From Hyphomicrobium sp. (GTDB lineage: Bacteria; Pseudomonadota; Alphaproteobacteria; Rhizobiales; Hyphomicrobiaceae), in contig JASBSU010000047.1 in NCBI GenBank assembly GCA_030148725.1, positions 1-33,333 of the forward strand: DNA of 33,333 nt. Reading direction: 5' to 3'. Shown here piece after piece: positions 6,811-13,906 of this stretch. A model generated the notes under the pieces. That model was not told where the DNA came from. It saw only the letters and a list, made by a program, of their open reading frames with translations, and searched no databases. A program made the translations under genes and the position numbers. Each line of letters opens with the position of its first letter. Within the stretch, counting starts at the first letter, position 1.

Positions 6811-8664
6811 ATGGCATCGACGAGGCCGGCATCGACCTCTCAGCTGGGGCGTGCGCTCGACTATCTTCTGGGGCGCAATACCCTCATCGGCATCTCCTCG
6901 ATGATGCTGCTGCTGATCTCCGGGTTCGCCACCTGGCACGGCATGCGCGACTTCATCATCGGCGTGTCGACTTCGCCCACCGGGAACACCCAGGAGCTGC
7001 CGGGCGGGATGTCGTTCTCCAACGACTTCCTCGTCATCATCGTAGTGGTGGCTCTGACCTTCCTGATGTGGCTCGCGCTGCGCGAGAGCTTCGGCATCGG
7101 CCGCCGCTGGACCGACCGCCTCGTCACCTTCCCTCTCTATGTATTCTTGGCGATCTGGTCGATCGGCTTCGGCTACGGCTTCTGGTGGAGCCTCATCGCC
7201 GGTGAGGAGGCAACCCGTACCGGACTGTCGGGCCTGCAGCAGGATGCAGGCGATGCGGCGAGCGCCGTCGCGGCGCGTCTCGACGCCGTTAAGGTCGGCC
7301 TCGATGGCGTTGTGACGTGGTCCGAGACACAGATGGCCCGCGAGGAATCGAGCGGCGGCTCGTGCGGAACCTCCTCGGGGGCCGGCCGCGGACCGCTGTA
7401 CGCCGCGCGCGTCGGCGTGCGCGACCAGATCACATCGCTGCGCGATGGTGTCCAGAACTCCTGGATCAAGCCGGTGCAGACCGACGTTGCATCGCTGCAG
7501 CAGAGCGTCGCCCAGCTCCAGGGCTCGACGGTTGCCGAGCGCCAGGCAAGCTTCAATGCCATGGCGTCGAACATTCGCTCGCGTGCGCGCGACATCGCTG
7601 CCCGTTCCAATGAGCTGGGCAAGTCGACGGCGACCGAGATGCGCGCCATCGCAGCGGCCGTGTCCGTCGCTCCGGGACAAAGCGGCTTCTCCTGCTACGA
7701 CCCGACCCTCGCGCAGCGCCTGACGCAGGCTGCGGTGCAGGCAGATCAGCCCGCCGTGCTCAGCCTGCGCGAAGCGTCCTTCAACGAGGGACCGGCCGGT
7801 GTCGCCAACGCCATCAAGCGCCTCTGGGAGAACATCGGGTCATATTTGTCGAGCCTCTTCGGCTATATCGCTGGTGAGCCGCCGTCCGGCGCCACCAAGA
7901 GCGGCGACCCGATCACTGGCCGCGATATGATCGCGTTGCTCGCGACGATCGGCATCGATCTCGGCCTGCTTGCGCTGGCGATCCTCAACCCTCCGCCGGC
8001 CGAGAGCCGCCGTCCTTCTTCTCAGGTGATCCGCCAGATACGTGCCGCCATCAATACCGCGATGGAACGCGCTCGCGGGGCCAGCATCGAGTGGGTGCGG
8101 CGGCACTTCATCTATCACAAGGGCGCTTCCTATCTGGTGATACCAAACCTCTACAGTTGCGACCCGAGCAACGAGGAAGAATGCGCCAAGGCGTTGGCCA
8201 TGAACCAACTTGCAGGCGTGTTGGACGACCTCGACCTCGTCCGTTGGCCCCAGCGTGCGAAATGGTGGCGATTCCAGAAGGGCGAATTGGACAGGCTCAA
8301 GCACGAGGAAAGTCTCGGAAGCGACACGGACCTCAGCCAGATCCGGAAGGACTGGATCAAGCACAAGGAAAATAGTGGCGTCCAGAAAACCGAGGAGGAC
8401 GCCCTGTTCGAGAAGGCACAGCCGATCCGCAACCACGGACTGTTCTCGAAGGCCGAGAAGGCGCTGACGTTCGCCGGCTGGAGCGAGCGCGCACGGCGCG
8501 ACATCGAGATCTTCCCGCTGGAGGACATCGAGGGCCTGACGCCGATCCTCATGGTGCTGGCCGACGACGGCAGCATCGAGGAAGCCGAGGCCGAGGAGGC
8601 CAAGGCTGCGGCAGCGAAAAAAGGCTGGTGGCCGTTCGGCAGCCGCGAGGCAAAGCCCGCATGA
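6811..8664 (+). CDS. Large membrane protein of unknown function with four predicted membrane helices
   Basis: The protein has 617 residues from the ATG at 6811, preceded by GGGGGA at 6800-6805; the in-frame ATG at 6658 would add 51 residues of Arg-rich, non-membrane sequence. Predicted helices lie at about 25-41, 72-92, 104-130 and 374-392. Between helices 3 and 4 is a region of about 240 residues, mostly helical and coiled-coil-like, with two cysteines (SCGTS, SCYDP), probably periplasmic. After helix 4 comes a cytosolic domain of about 225 residues rich in charged residues and Trp, ending in a Glu/Ala-Lys tail. I recognise no family. The layout could suit a sensor or a cell-envelope scaffold, but no catalytic motif is visible. 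It is a single-gene unit, divergent from the CAP-domain gene and closed by a hairpin at 8673. Confidence 0.7.
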   Translation: MASTRPASTSQLGRALDYLLGRNTLIGISSMMLLLISGFATWHGMRDFIIGVSTSPTGNTQELPGGMSFSNDFLVIIVVVALTFLMWLALRESFGIGRRWTDRLVTFPLYVFLAIWSIGFGYGFWWSLIAGEEATRTGLSGLQQDAGDAASAVAARLDAVKVGLDGVVTWSETQMAREESSGGSCGTSSGAGRGPLYAARVGVRDQITSLRDGVQNSWIKPVQTDVASLQQSVAQLQGSTVAERQASFNAMASNIRSRARDIAARSNELGKSTATEMRAIAAAVSVAPGQSGFSCYDPTLAQRLTQAAVQADQPAVLSLREASFNEGPAGVANAIKRLWENIGSYLSSLFGYIAGEPPSGATKSGDPITGRDMIALLATIGIDLGLLALAILNPPPAESRRPSSQVIRQIRAAINTAMERARGASIEWVRRHFIYHKGASYLVIPNLYSCDPSNEEECAKALAMNQLAGVLDDLDLVRWPQRAKWWRFQKGELDRLKHEESLGSDTDLSQIRKDWIKHKENSGVQKTEEDALFEKAQPIRNHGLFSKAEKALTFAGWSERARRDIEIFPLEDIEGLTPILMVLADDGSIEEAEAEEAKAAAAKKGWWPFGSREAKPA

Positions 8665-8672
8665 CACAAACC

Positions 8673-8696
8673 GCTTCGGACCTGTCGGTCCGAAGC
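8673..8696. terminator. Perfect 10-bp hairpin between convergent genes
   Basis: GCTTCGGACC (8673-8682) and GGTCCGAAGC (8687-8696) are exact complements around a TGTC loop. The hairpin lies 8 bases after the stop of the membrane-protein gene and 41 bases beyond the end of the convergent small gene at 8738. There is no strong T-run on the plus side and only a weak one (GGTTTG) on the minus side. It is best read as a bidirectional, possibly incomplete, terminator or a 3'-end stabilising stem. Confidence 0.6.
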
Positions 8697-8737
8697 ATCA
8701 ATCTGCCGTCTCACCAATCAAAACAATGCGCGCCGAA

Positions 8738-9001
8738 CTATCGGCGCCACAGCCAGACAGTGGCGGCGGCCCCGGCAACCGCGAGCAGATACATGATGAG
8801 CGGCGACAGCAGGCCGAGAATGCCCGCGATGTGGAAGCCCATGAACGACCCCGCGATACCAACCAGCGCGTAGGTGACATCGCCCACGCCCGTCGCGCCG
8901 GATACCTGCCGCCCGAGCCAAGTGCGCCCGTAGCGGTTCATCGCGAAGCCAACGCAAGCGCCGAAGATGACGAGCAGAAGGAAGGTTCCAAGCGGACCCA
9001 T
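8738..9001 (-). CDS. GlsB/YeaQ/YmgE-family small stress-linked membrane protein
   Basis: The protein has 87 residues, begins at the ATG complementary to 8999-9001 and is almost entirely hydrophobic. Three predicted helices are at about 4-20, 42-60 and 64-83. A glycine-rich pattern (GACVGFAMNRYG, then GDVTYALVGIAGSFMG) matches the transglycosylase-associated GlsB/YeaQ family of small inner-membrane proteins, whose members are often induced by general stress. Biochemical function is not established for the family. It converges with the membrane-protein gene and shares the hairpin at 8673. The next gene on the same strand lies 113 bases upstream and is also a small membrane protein, so a short operon is possible. 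Confidence 0.7.
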   Translation of the reverse strand: MGPLGTFLLLVIFGACVGFAMNRYGRTWLGRQVSGATGVGDVTYALVGIAGSFMGFHIAGILGLLSPLIMYLLAVAGAAATVWLWRR

Positions 9002-9114
9002 GTGCGCACCCCTCTTATGATGATGCTCAAAGCGAATCGCAGCACGTCTGCGGCGAGCTTGGCCTCAATGCGGCTGGGTGCAAGGCCGTTCCGGCAGTGG
9101 GCGGAGGAAAACGG

Positions 9115-9315
9115 CTAGGCAAGGATCGAGAAAGTAACGATGGCGGCCGCGGCCACGACGGCGCCGGCTGCGAAGCCGAGCAGCAGGGCGGAGAAGAACG
9201 AGGACGGCTCAGTGCCGTTCCGCGACCAGGCGATCTGGTTGATCGCGTCGTCCAGCGCCTGGCGCAGCTCTGTCGTTGAGAGACTGTCGATCGAGCGGTT
9301 ACGCCACGTGACCAT
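9115..9315 (-). CDS. Small single-helix membrane protein, unknown
   Basis: The protein has 66 residues. A polar N-terminal half (WRNRSIDSLS, LRQALDDAIN) is followed by one strongly hydrophobic helix at about 44-64 (GFAAGAVVAAAAIVTF), giving a tail-anchored layout with the N-terminus probably cytosolic. An AAGGAG ribosome-binding site sits about 9 bases before the ATG, which makes the start convincing and supports a real gene. No family is recognised. The RBS lies in a small inverted repeat (9317-9329). It may be co-transcribed with the GlsB-like gene downstream. Confidence 0.55.
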   Translation of the reverse strand: MVTWRNRSIDSLSTTELRQALDDAINQIAWSRNGTEPSSFFSALLLGFAAGAVVAAAAIVTFSILA

Positions 9316-9316
9316 G

Positions 9317-9329
9317 GGAGCCGGGCTCC
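9317..9329 (-). promoter_or_regulatory. Hairpin overlapping the ribosome-binding site of the 9115-9315 gene
   Basis: On the minus strand the leader reads AAGGAGCCCGGCTCCC then ATG. GGAGC and GCTCC pair around CCG, placing the Shine-Dalgarno core inside a 5-bp GC-rich stem directly against the start codon. Such a fold would reduce translation until opened. Whether it is regulatory or incidental cannot be told from sequence. Confidence 0.3.
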
Positions 9330-9407
9330 TTCTTACGCCAACTTACTTCACCCCTCCCTCAGCAATGACCGTGCCACCCTCGGGCGACTTGAAATGAGAT
9401 GGGGACC

Positions 9408-9422
9408 GAGCCGGACAGGCTC
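9408..9422. terminator. Weak hairpin between two minus-strand genes
   Basis: GAGCC and GGCTC form a 5-bp stem around GGACA, 14 bases past the stop of the BamE-like gene. There is no T-run. It could be a weak terminator, or nothing. The remainder of the gap 9316-9436 shows no other element. Confidence 0.25.
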
Positions 9423-9436
9423 AATGCCGGCCGCGT

Positions 9437-10150
9437 TTAGAAATTCGCGCGGTAGAAGTCTTGGCATCCGGCGCTCGACAGCACCGGATAGGGTTTGATG
9501 TCCTGGACCGTCTGGTTATTGACCAGGACCGCCGTGTAATACCGCGCATATCGGCCTTCATCGCGCCCATAGAAGTCGCGGCAGTACTGCCAGACCTCGT
9601 TGGTGCCGTTTGATCTGACGTAGTCAGGACCGCCCGCGATGGCGACGAGGTCCGCGGTGGCCATGCCGGGGCGCACGGCAGCCCACGCCTCCGGCGGAAC
9701 ACCGCCGCAACCCGTGAAGCCGATGGTTGATAGAATGACCATCGACAGTCCCAGAATGGGGCGCGCGAAACGTCTGCTCTCCTGCAACACCTGCGCCCAT
9801 GCAGATGCAACATCAGACGACAGCCGGCGATGCCAGCTCTCTTCCCGCGCCACGGGAGCATCGAGAGTAACCGCGCGCCACTCCGGCGATGCGTGCACTT
9901 CGGCGAGTGTCAGCTGCCAGAGCTGCGCATCGAGCGTGTCGCGTTTCTGCATGCGCTGGCGCGTAAGGCGCTTCGCATCCGAATCGGAAACCGATCCGAG
10001 CCATACGAGGACGGCGATCGGCCCGCCGATCATCAGCGCGAAGGCGCACACAACTGCAGCGACAACGCTGCCGCCGACCAGTGTCGACGCATAAAGCAAC
10101 AAGAGCGCGGCGGCCGCTGCAAGCACGAGCAATGATCTTCTTCGCAGCAT
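9437..10150 (-). CDS. Membrane protein with C-terminal BamE (SmpA/OmlA)-like domain
   Basis: The protein has 237 residues from the ATG complementary to 10148-10150. A double hydrophobic N-terminus (about 7-23 and 25-50) precedes a charged segment (about 55-128). A second hydrophobic stretch at 131-148 ends in a lipobox-like FTGC (145-148). The C-terminal 85 residues resemble the BamE/SmpA fold: RPGMATADLVAIAGGPD, then EVWQYC and VLVNNQTVQDI, the usual GM-x-V-x-LG-x-P and strand pattern. BamE is an outer-membrane lipoprotein of the BAM complex; here the domain sits behind an inner-membrane-like region, so it is not an ordinary BamE. A lipoprotein could also be produced from an internal start near residue 121 (GTG). 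It is divergent from ftcR across 230 bases. Confidence 0.6.
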   Translation of the reverse strand: MLRRRSLLVLAAAAALLLLYASTLVGGSVVAAVVCAFALMIGGPIAVLVWLGSVSDSDAKRLTRQRMQKRDTLDAQLWQLTLAEVHASPEWRAVTLDAPVAREESWHRRLSSDVASAWAQVLQESRRFARPILGLSMVILSTIGFTGCGGVPPEAWAAVRPGMATADLVAIAGGPDYVRSNGTNEVWQYCRDFYGRDEGRYARYYTAVLVNNQTVQDIKPYPVLSSAGCQDFYRANF

Positions 10151-10313
10151 CCGCCGATCTCGGTTTCATCTGGCTGTCGTTCTAGTTTGGTCAGCCTGCG
10201 CCAAGCTTGCGCCGCTACGAATCGTGTCTCGTTTTGAAAGTCGCTTGCACAACAAATAGATGCAAAGCCGCATCACCAGCGGCTGCAATCAGTTGGAGTA
10301 CGAAGGTTCGCCT

Positions 10314-10350
10314 ACGTACGTTATTGTGCATAACTTGAAGAATGACATTC
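10314..10350. promoter_or_regulatory. Cluster of dyads upstream of ftcR
   Basis: Three symmetric elements lie within 37 bases: ACGTACGT (10314-10321), GTTAT-N5-ATAAC (10320-10334) and GAATG-A-CATTC (10340-10350), followed by the palindrome TGATCA at 10351. They end about 30 bases before the ftcR ATG. A loose sigma-70 match (TTGTGC at 10324, CATTCT at 10346, spacing 16) overlaps them. They are good candidates for operator sites controlling the flagellar master regulator. The rest of the 230-base gap 10151-10380 shows nothing definite. Confidence 0.4.
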
Positions 10351-10380
10351 TGATCATCGAGCGATTCGGGGGAGCTGCGG

Positions 10381-11052
10381 ATGATCATCATCGTCGATGA
10401 CCGTGAGGCGTTGGCGGAAGTAGATGCACTTGGTTTCGGCCGTGAGGGCATCTCCACCGAGGGGCTCGCTGCATCGGACTTCCACGACTGGGTGAGGACA
10501 GCTCCGGAGCCGGAATTGGCTGCCGTCGAAGCGTTCGTGCTCGGCGAGTGCAGCGATCGCCGCATCTTTCCAAAGATGATCAAGCAACGCTCGCGCGCGC
10601 CCGTTCTTGCACTCAATGGCGCGCGCTCGCTGCAGGAGACGCTCGATCTTTTTGCGTCCGGCGTCGATGACGTGATCGTCAATGCAACGCACATCCACGA
10701 GATCCTGGCGCGCATCAAGGCCATCAAGCGGCGCGACGTCGCCGAGATGGAAGGAACTGTCAGCGGCGACATCCGCGTGTTCGGAGACGGGCGCGACCCG
10801 GAGGTGCGTGGCGAACAGCTTCACCTTCCCCGCCGCGAGCGCCGCATCCTTGAATATCTCGTGAGCAACAAGGGTCGTCGCGTGACGAAGACCCAGATAT
10901 TCAACTTCGTCTACGGCCTCTTCTCCGAAGAGATCGACGAGAACGTGATCGAGAGCCACATCAGCAAGCTGCGCAAGCGTCTGCGCCATCGCCTTGGGCA
11001 CGATCCGATCGATTCGCAGCGGTATCTCGGTTATCGGCTCATCGACGTCTGA
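10381..11052 (+). CDS. ftcR: Flagellar transcriptional regulator FtcR/Rem type (OmpR-like, degenerate receiver)
   Basis: The protein has 223 residues with a GGGGGAG ribosome site ahead of the ATG. Residues 1-115 follow a receiver fold: acidic pair Asp6-Asp7 in IIIVDDRE, then AGIST-like strand-helix turns. Where strand 3 should end in the phospho-acceptor Asp, the sequence is AAVEAFVLGE (47-56), with no Asp. Residues 125-223 form an OmpR/PhoB winged helix (LPRRERRILEYL, GRRVTKTQIF, ENVIESHISKLRKRL, the recognition helix). FtcR in Brucella and Rem in Sinorhizobium activate flagellar genes and lie next to flgE, as here (84 bases upstream). Control through abundance rather than phosphorylation is inferred from the missing Asp. 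It is transcribed in the same direction as flgE. Confidence 0.9.
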   Translation: MIIIVDDREALAEVDALGFGREGISTEGLAASDFHDWVRTAPEPELAAVEAFVLGECSDRRIFPKMIKQRSRAPVLALNGARSLQETLDLFASGVDDVIVNATHIHEILARIKAIKRRDVAEMEGTVSGDIRVFGDGRDPEVRGEQLHLPRRERRILEYLVSNKGRRVTKTQIFNFVYGLFSEEIDENVIESHISKLRKRLRHRLGHDPIDSQRYLGYRLIDV

Positions 11053-11097
11053 TTATCGAAGCGAGACCCACCAGCTTCGCGCAAGCCGGAAATGTTC

Positions 11098-11120
11098 CAA
11101 TGCACCATGCAGTTGCATTG
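11098..11120 (+). promoter_or_regulatory. 7-bp inverted repeat upstream of flgE
   Basis: CAATGCA (11098-11104) and TGCATTG (11114-11120) are exact complements separated by 9 bases. A third ATGCA lies inside the spacer, so TGCA recurs at roughly 7-8-base steps. The repeat ends just before the ACGGGGAG ribosome site of flgE. It could be an FtcR/Rem operator or an mRNA leader stem. Confidence 0.35.
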
Positions 11121-11136
11121 ACGGGGAGCATAGCTG

Positions 11137-12399
11137 ATGGGTCTTTACAGTACGATGCGAACGAGCGCGTCCGGCATGGCTGGCCAGGCCAACCGGCTTG
11201 GCGCAGTGGCCGATAACATCGCCAATTCGACGACCACCGGCTACAAGCGCGCATCGATCGAGTTCTCATCGCTCGTTCTGGATTCCGGCGGCACCGAATA
11301 CGTCTCGGGCAGCGTCGAATCCCACACCCGTTATGCGATCAGCGAAGAAGGCGCGCGCAAGTCGACGACCTCCGCGACCGATCTCGCTGTAAAAGGCTCC
11401 GGCTTTTTCATCGTCTCTGGAGACAACGGCCAGACGTACATGACGCGAGCTGGCTCGTTCATTCCCGACGGCAACGGCGATCTCGTCAACGCCGCCGGCT
11501 TCAAGCTGATGGGCTACAGTCTCGCCAATGGCGCGCCGTCCGTAGTGGCGAATGGCACCGCGGGACTTGAGCCCGTGAACATCGGCGCAGTCGCGCTGCA
11601 GGCGACGCCATCAACCGCAGCGGCGTTCAAGGTCAACCTGCCCTACAACTCGACGCCGGTTGCGGCAGGCAATTTGCCTTCGGCCAACGCCGCGACCGCT
11701 GAATACACCGCCAAGACGTCGCTGACCGCATACGACAACCTCGGCAACAAAATCACGCTCGACGTCTATTCGACCAACATGGGCGGCGGCAATTGGCAGG
11801 TCAGCGTGTTCAATCAGGCCGACGCCGGCCCCGGTGGCGGCTTCCCATACGCCGCTGGCCCGTTGTCGACACAGACTCTGGCGTTCGACAACACCACCGG
11901 CAAGCTCACCGCCGCCAGCCCGACATCGGTCAACGTGCCCATTCCCAATGGCGCGACACTCGTCATCGACATGGCCGGCAGCACGCAGCTCGGCGCCGGT
12001 TACACGCTCCTCGATGCCACCGTCGTCAATGGCAATGCACCAAGTCCTGTCGATCGCATCGAGATCGCCGAGGACGGCACGCTGTACACCGTCTTCGAGA
12101 GTGGCACGCGTATCGCAACCTACAAGATCCCGCTCGGCAGCGTCGCCAGCCCCGACAATCTGCAGCCGCTCGCCGGCAACATTTTCGTGCCGACGTCCAA
12201 TTCCGGCGAGATGCAGATCGGCTTCCCTGGCGACAGCGGGTTCGGAAAGATGATTTCCGGCGCGCTGGAGCAGTCGACGGTCGATCTCGCCTCGGAACTC
12301 ACCACGATGATCGAGGCCGAACGTAACTACACCGCCAATTCCAAAGTCTTCCAGACTGGTTCCGAGTTGATGGAAGTTCTCGTCAACCTCAAGCGCTAA
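11137..12399 (+). CDS. flgE: Flagellar hook protein FlgE
   Basis: The protein has 420 residues, starting at the ATG after GGGGAG. It shows the N-terminal rod/hook signature (MGLYSTMRTSASGM, then ADNIANSTTTGYKR), the central hook D1/D2 domains (KGSGFFIVSGDNGQ, YDNLGNKITLDVYST) and the C-terminal coiled-coil motif LASELTTMIEAERNYTANSK. FlgE polymerises into the universal-joint hook outside the cell after export through the type III apparatus; it has no cleaved signal peptide, as expected. Its length is typical of alphaproteobacterial hooks. It is first in a long plus-strand operon and follows ftcR, its likely activator. Confidence 0.97.
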   Translation: MGLYSTMRTSASGMAGQANRLGAVADNIANSTTTGYKRASIEFSSLVLDSGGTEYVSGSVESHTRYAISEEGARKSTTSATDLAVKGSGFFIVSGDNGQTYMTRAGSFIPDGNGDLVNAAGFKLMGYSLANGAPSVVANGTAGLEPVNIGAVALQATPSTAAAFKVNLPYNSTPVAAGNLPSANAATAEYTAKTSLTAYDNLGNKITLDVYSTNMGGGNWQVSVFNQADAGPGGGFPYAAGPLSTQTLAFDNTTGKLTAASPTSVNVPIPNGATLVIDMAGSTQLGAGYTLLDATVVNGNAPSPVDRIEIAEDGTLYTVFESGTRIATYKIPLGSVASPDNLQPLAGNIFVPTSNSGEMQIGFPGDSGFGKMISGALEQSTVDLASELTTMIEAERNYTANSKVFQTGSELMEVLVNLKR

Positions 12400-12432
12400 A
12401 GGGAGCGCTTGCAGCCTGCTTCGGATAGATAG

Positions 12433-13902
12433 ATGGCGCTTTCGGCCAGTCTGAATACGGCCATATCGAGCCTGGCTACCACGGCGGAGCAGACATCTGT
12501 TCTCTCGCGCAACGTTGCGCGCGCGGGAGACCCGACGGCCTCGCGCAAGAGCGCTGAGATCATCACCAATCCGGGCAATGGGGTGCGCCTTGCCTCTATA
12601 ACCCGGGTCACGAACGTTGCGCTTTTCAACAATGTGCTGGATTCGACATCCAGTTCCGCCGGTCAGCGCGCGATTGCGACAGCGCTGCAGCGTCTTGAGC
12701 AGACGGTGAACGACACCGAGCTCGACGCGTCGCCTGCCGCGATGCTGCAGAAGTTCAACGACGCGCTTCAGCGCTACTCTGCGGCGCCTGACAGCCTTGC
12801 CACTGGGCAGGCCGCGGTTGCCGCCGCGCGCGACGTCGTGACATCGCTTCACAACGCCAGCGACCTGATCCAGAACGTCCGCACGCAAGCCGACAGGGAC
12901 ATCGCCGGAGCGGTCGACAATCTCAATTCGCTCCTTTCCCGCTTCGAGAAGGTCAACACCGAGATCGTGAAAGGCTCACGGTCCGGTGCCGACGTCACCG
13001 ATTACCTCGACCAGCGCGACCAGCTCTTGCGGCAGATTTCCGAGGAGATCGGCATCAAGACCGTGACGCGCGGCGACAACGATATGTCGATCTACACCGA
13101 CAGCGGCGTCACGCTGTTCGATGTGAGCCCGCGCAAGGTCACGTTCCAGCCCGTCGCGAGCTACGGAGCCGGCATCACCGGAAACGCCGTCTACGCTGAT
13201 GGCGTCCCTGTTGCCGGCAGCGGGGCGACGATGAGCGTTGGTGCGGGCCGCATCACCGGGCTCGTCAAGGTGCGCGACGACATTGCCGTCACCTATCAGA
13301 GCCAGCTCGACGAGGTCGCACGCGGGCTCATCACGGCTTTCGCCGAATCCGACCAGAGCGTCGTCCCCGTGCTGCCCGACGTGCCCGGCCTCTTCACCTG
13401 GAGCGGCGCTCCGGCAATTCCGCCGAGCGGCACGATCTCGGCGGGGCTGGCCGCCTCGATCACGCTCAGTGCATCGGTCGATCCGGACCAGGGCGGCGAT
13501 GCACGGCGCCTGCGCGATGGCGGTATCGGCGGCGTGTCTTACACCTACAACGCAAGCGGCGTCGCTGGTTACACCGGACGGCTCGATCAGCTCGTCGACA
13601 AGCTGAACGGCGCGCAGGCGTTCGACCCTGCATCAAAGCTCTCCAGTTCCGCGACCCTGACCAGCTTCGCGTCGGGATCGGCTGCCTGGCTGGAGCAGAC
13701 CCGCAAGACGGCGAGCGAAGACGCCGATTATCGCGACACCTTGCTCGTGCGCACGTCTGACGCGCTGAACAAAGTCACAGGCGTCAATCTCGACGAGGAG
13801 ATGACGCTGATGCTGGAGCTCGAAAGAACCTTTCAGGCGTCGAGCAAGCTGATCTCTACGGTCAACTCCATGCTGCAGACGCTGATGAACTCGGTGGGAT
13901 GA
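12433..13902 (+). CDS. flgK: Flagellar hook-filament junction protein 1 FlgK
   Basis: The protein has 489 residues. The N-terminal helix (LNTAISSLATTAEQTSVLSRN) and the C-terminal heptad region (VNLDEEMTLMLELERTFQAS, then ISTVNSMLQTLMN) are the paired coiled coil of FlgK. The long middle domain includes FSRFEKVN-like packing and DYLDQRDQLLRQISEEIGI, a strong FlgK signature. It caps the hook and forms the junction with the filament. The start at 12433 lies 33 bases after flgE with only a weak ribosome site (GGATAG). flgL follows after 4 bases, so the two junction proteins are co-translated. Confidence 0.95.
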   Translation: MALSASLNTAISSLATTAEQTSVLSRNVARAGDPTASRKSAEIITNPGNGVRLASITRVTNVALFNNVLDSTSSSAGQRAIATALQRLEQTVNDTELDASPAAMLQKFNDALQRYSAAPDSLATGQAAVAAARDVVTSLHNASDLIQNVRTQADRDIAGAVDNLNSLLSRFEKVNTEIVKGSRSGADVTDYLDQRDQLLRQISEEIGIKTVTRGDNDMSIYTDSGVTLFDVSPRKVTFQPVASYGAGITGNAVYADGVPVAGSGATMSVGAGRITGLVKVRDDIAVTYQSQLDEVARGLITAFAESDQSVVPVLPDVPGLFTWSGAPAIPPSGTISAGLAASITLSASVDPDQGGDARRLRDGGIGGVSYTYNASGVAGYTGRLDQLVDKLNGAQAFDPASKLSSSATLTSFASGSAAWLEQTRKTASEDADYRDTLLVRTSDALNKVTGVNLDEEMTLMLELERTFQASSKLISTVNSMLQTLMNSVG

Positions 13903-13906
13903 TGAA

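Noticed and set aside
12091-12110. TGGCAC near a possible sigma-54 -24 element
   Set aside because: It lies inside flgE, the -12 part does not match TTGC, and no downstream gene start fits; no sigma-54 promoter was found in the gaps either.
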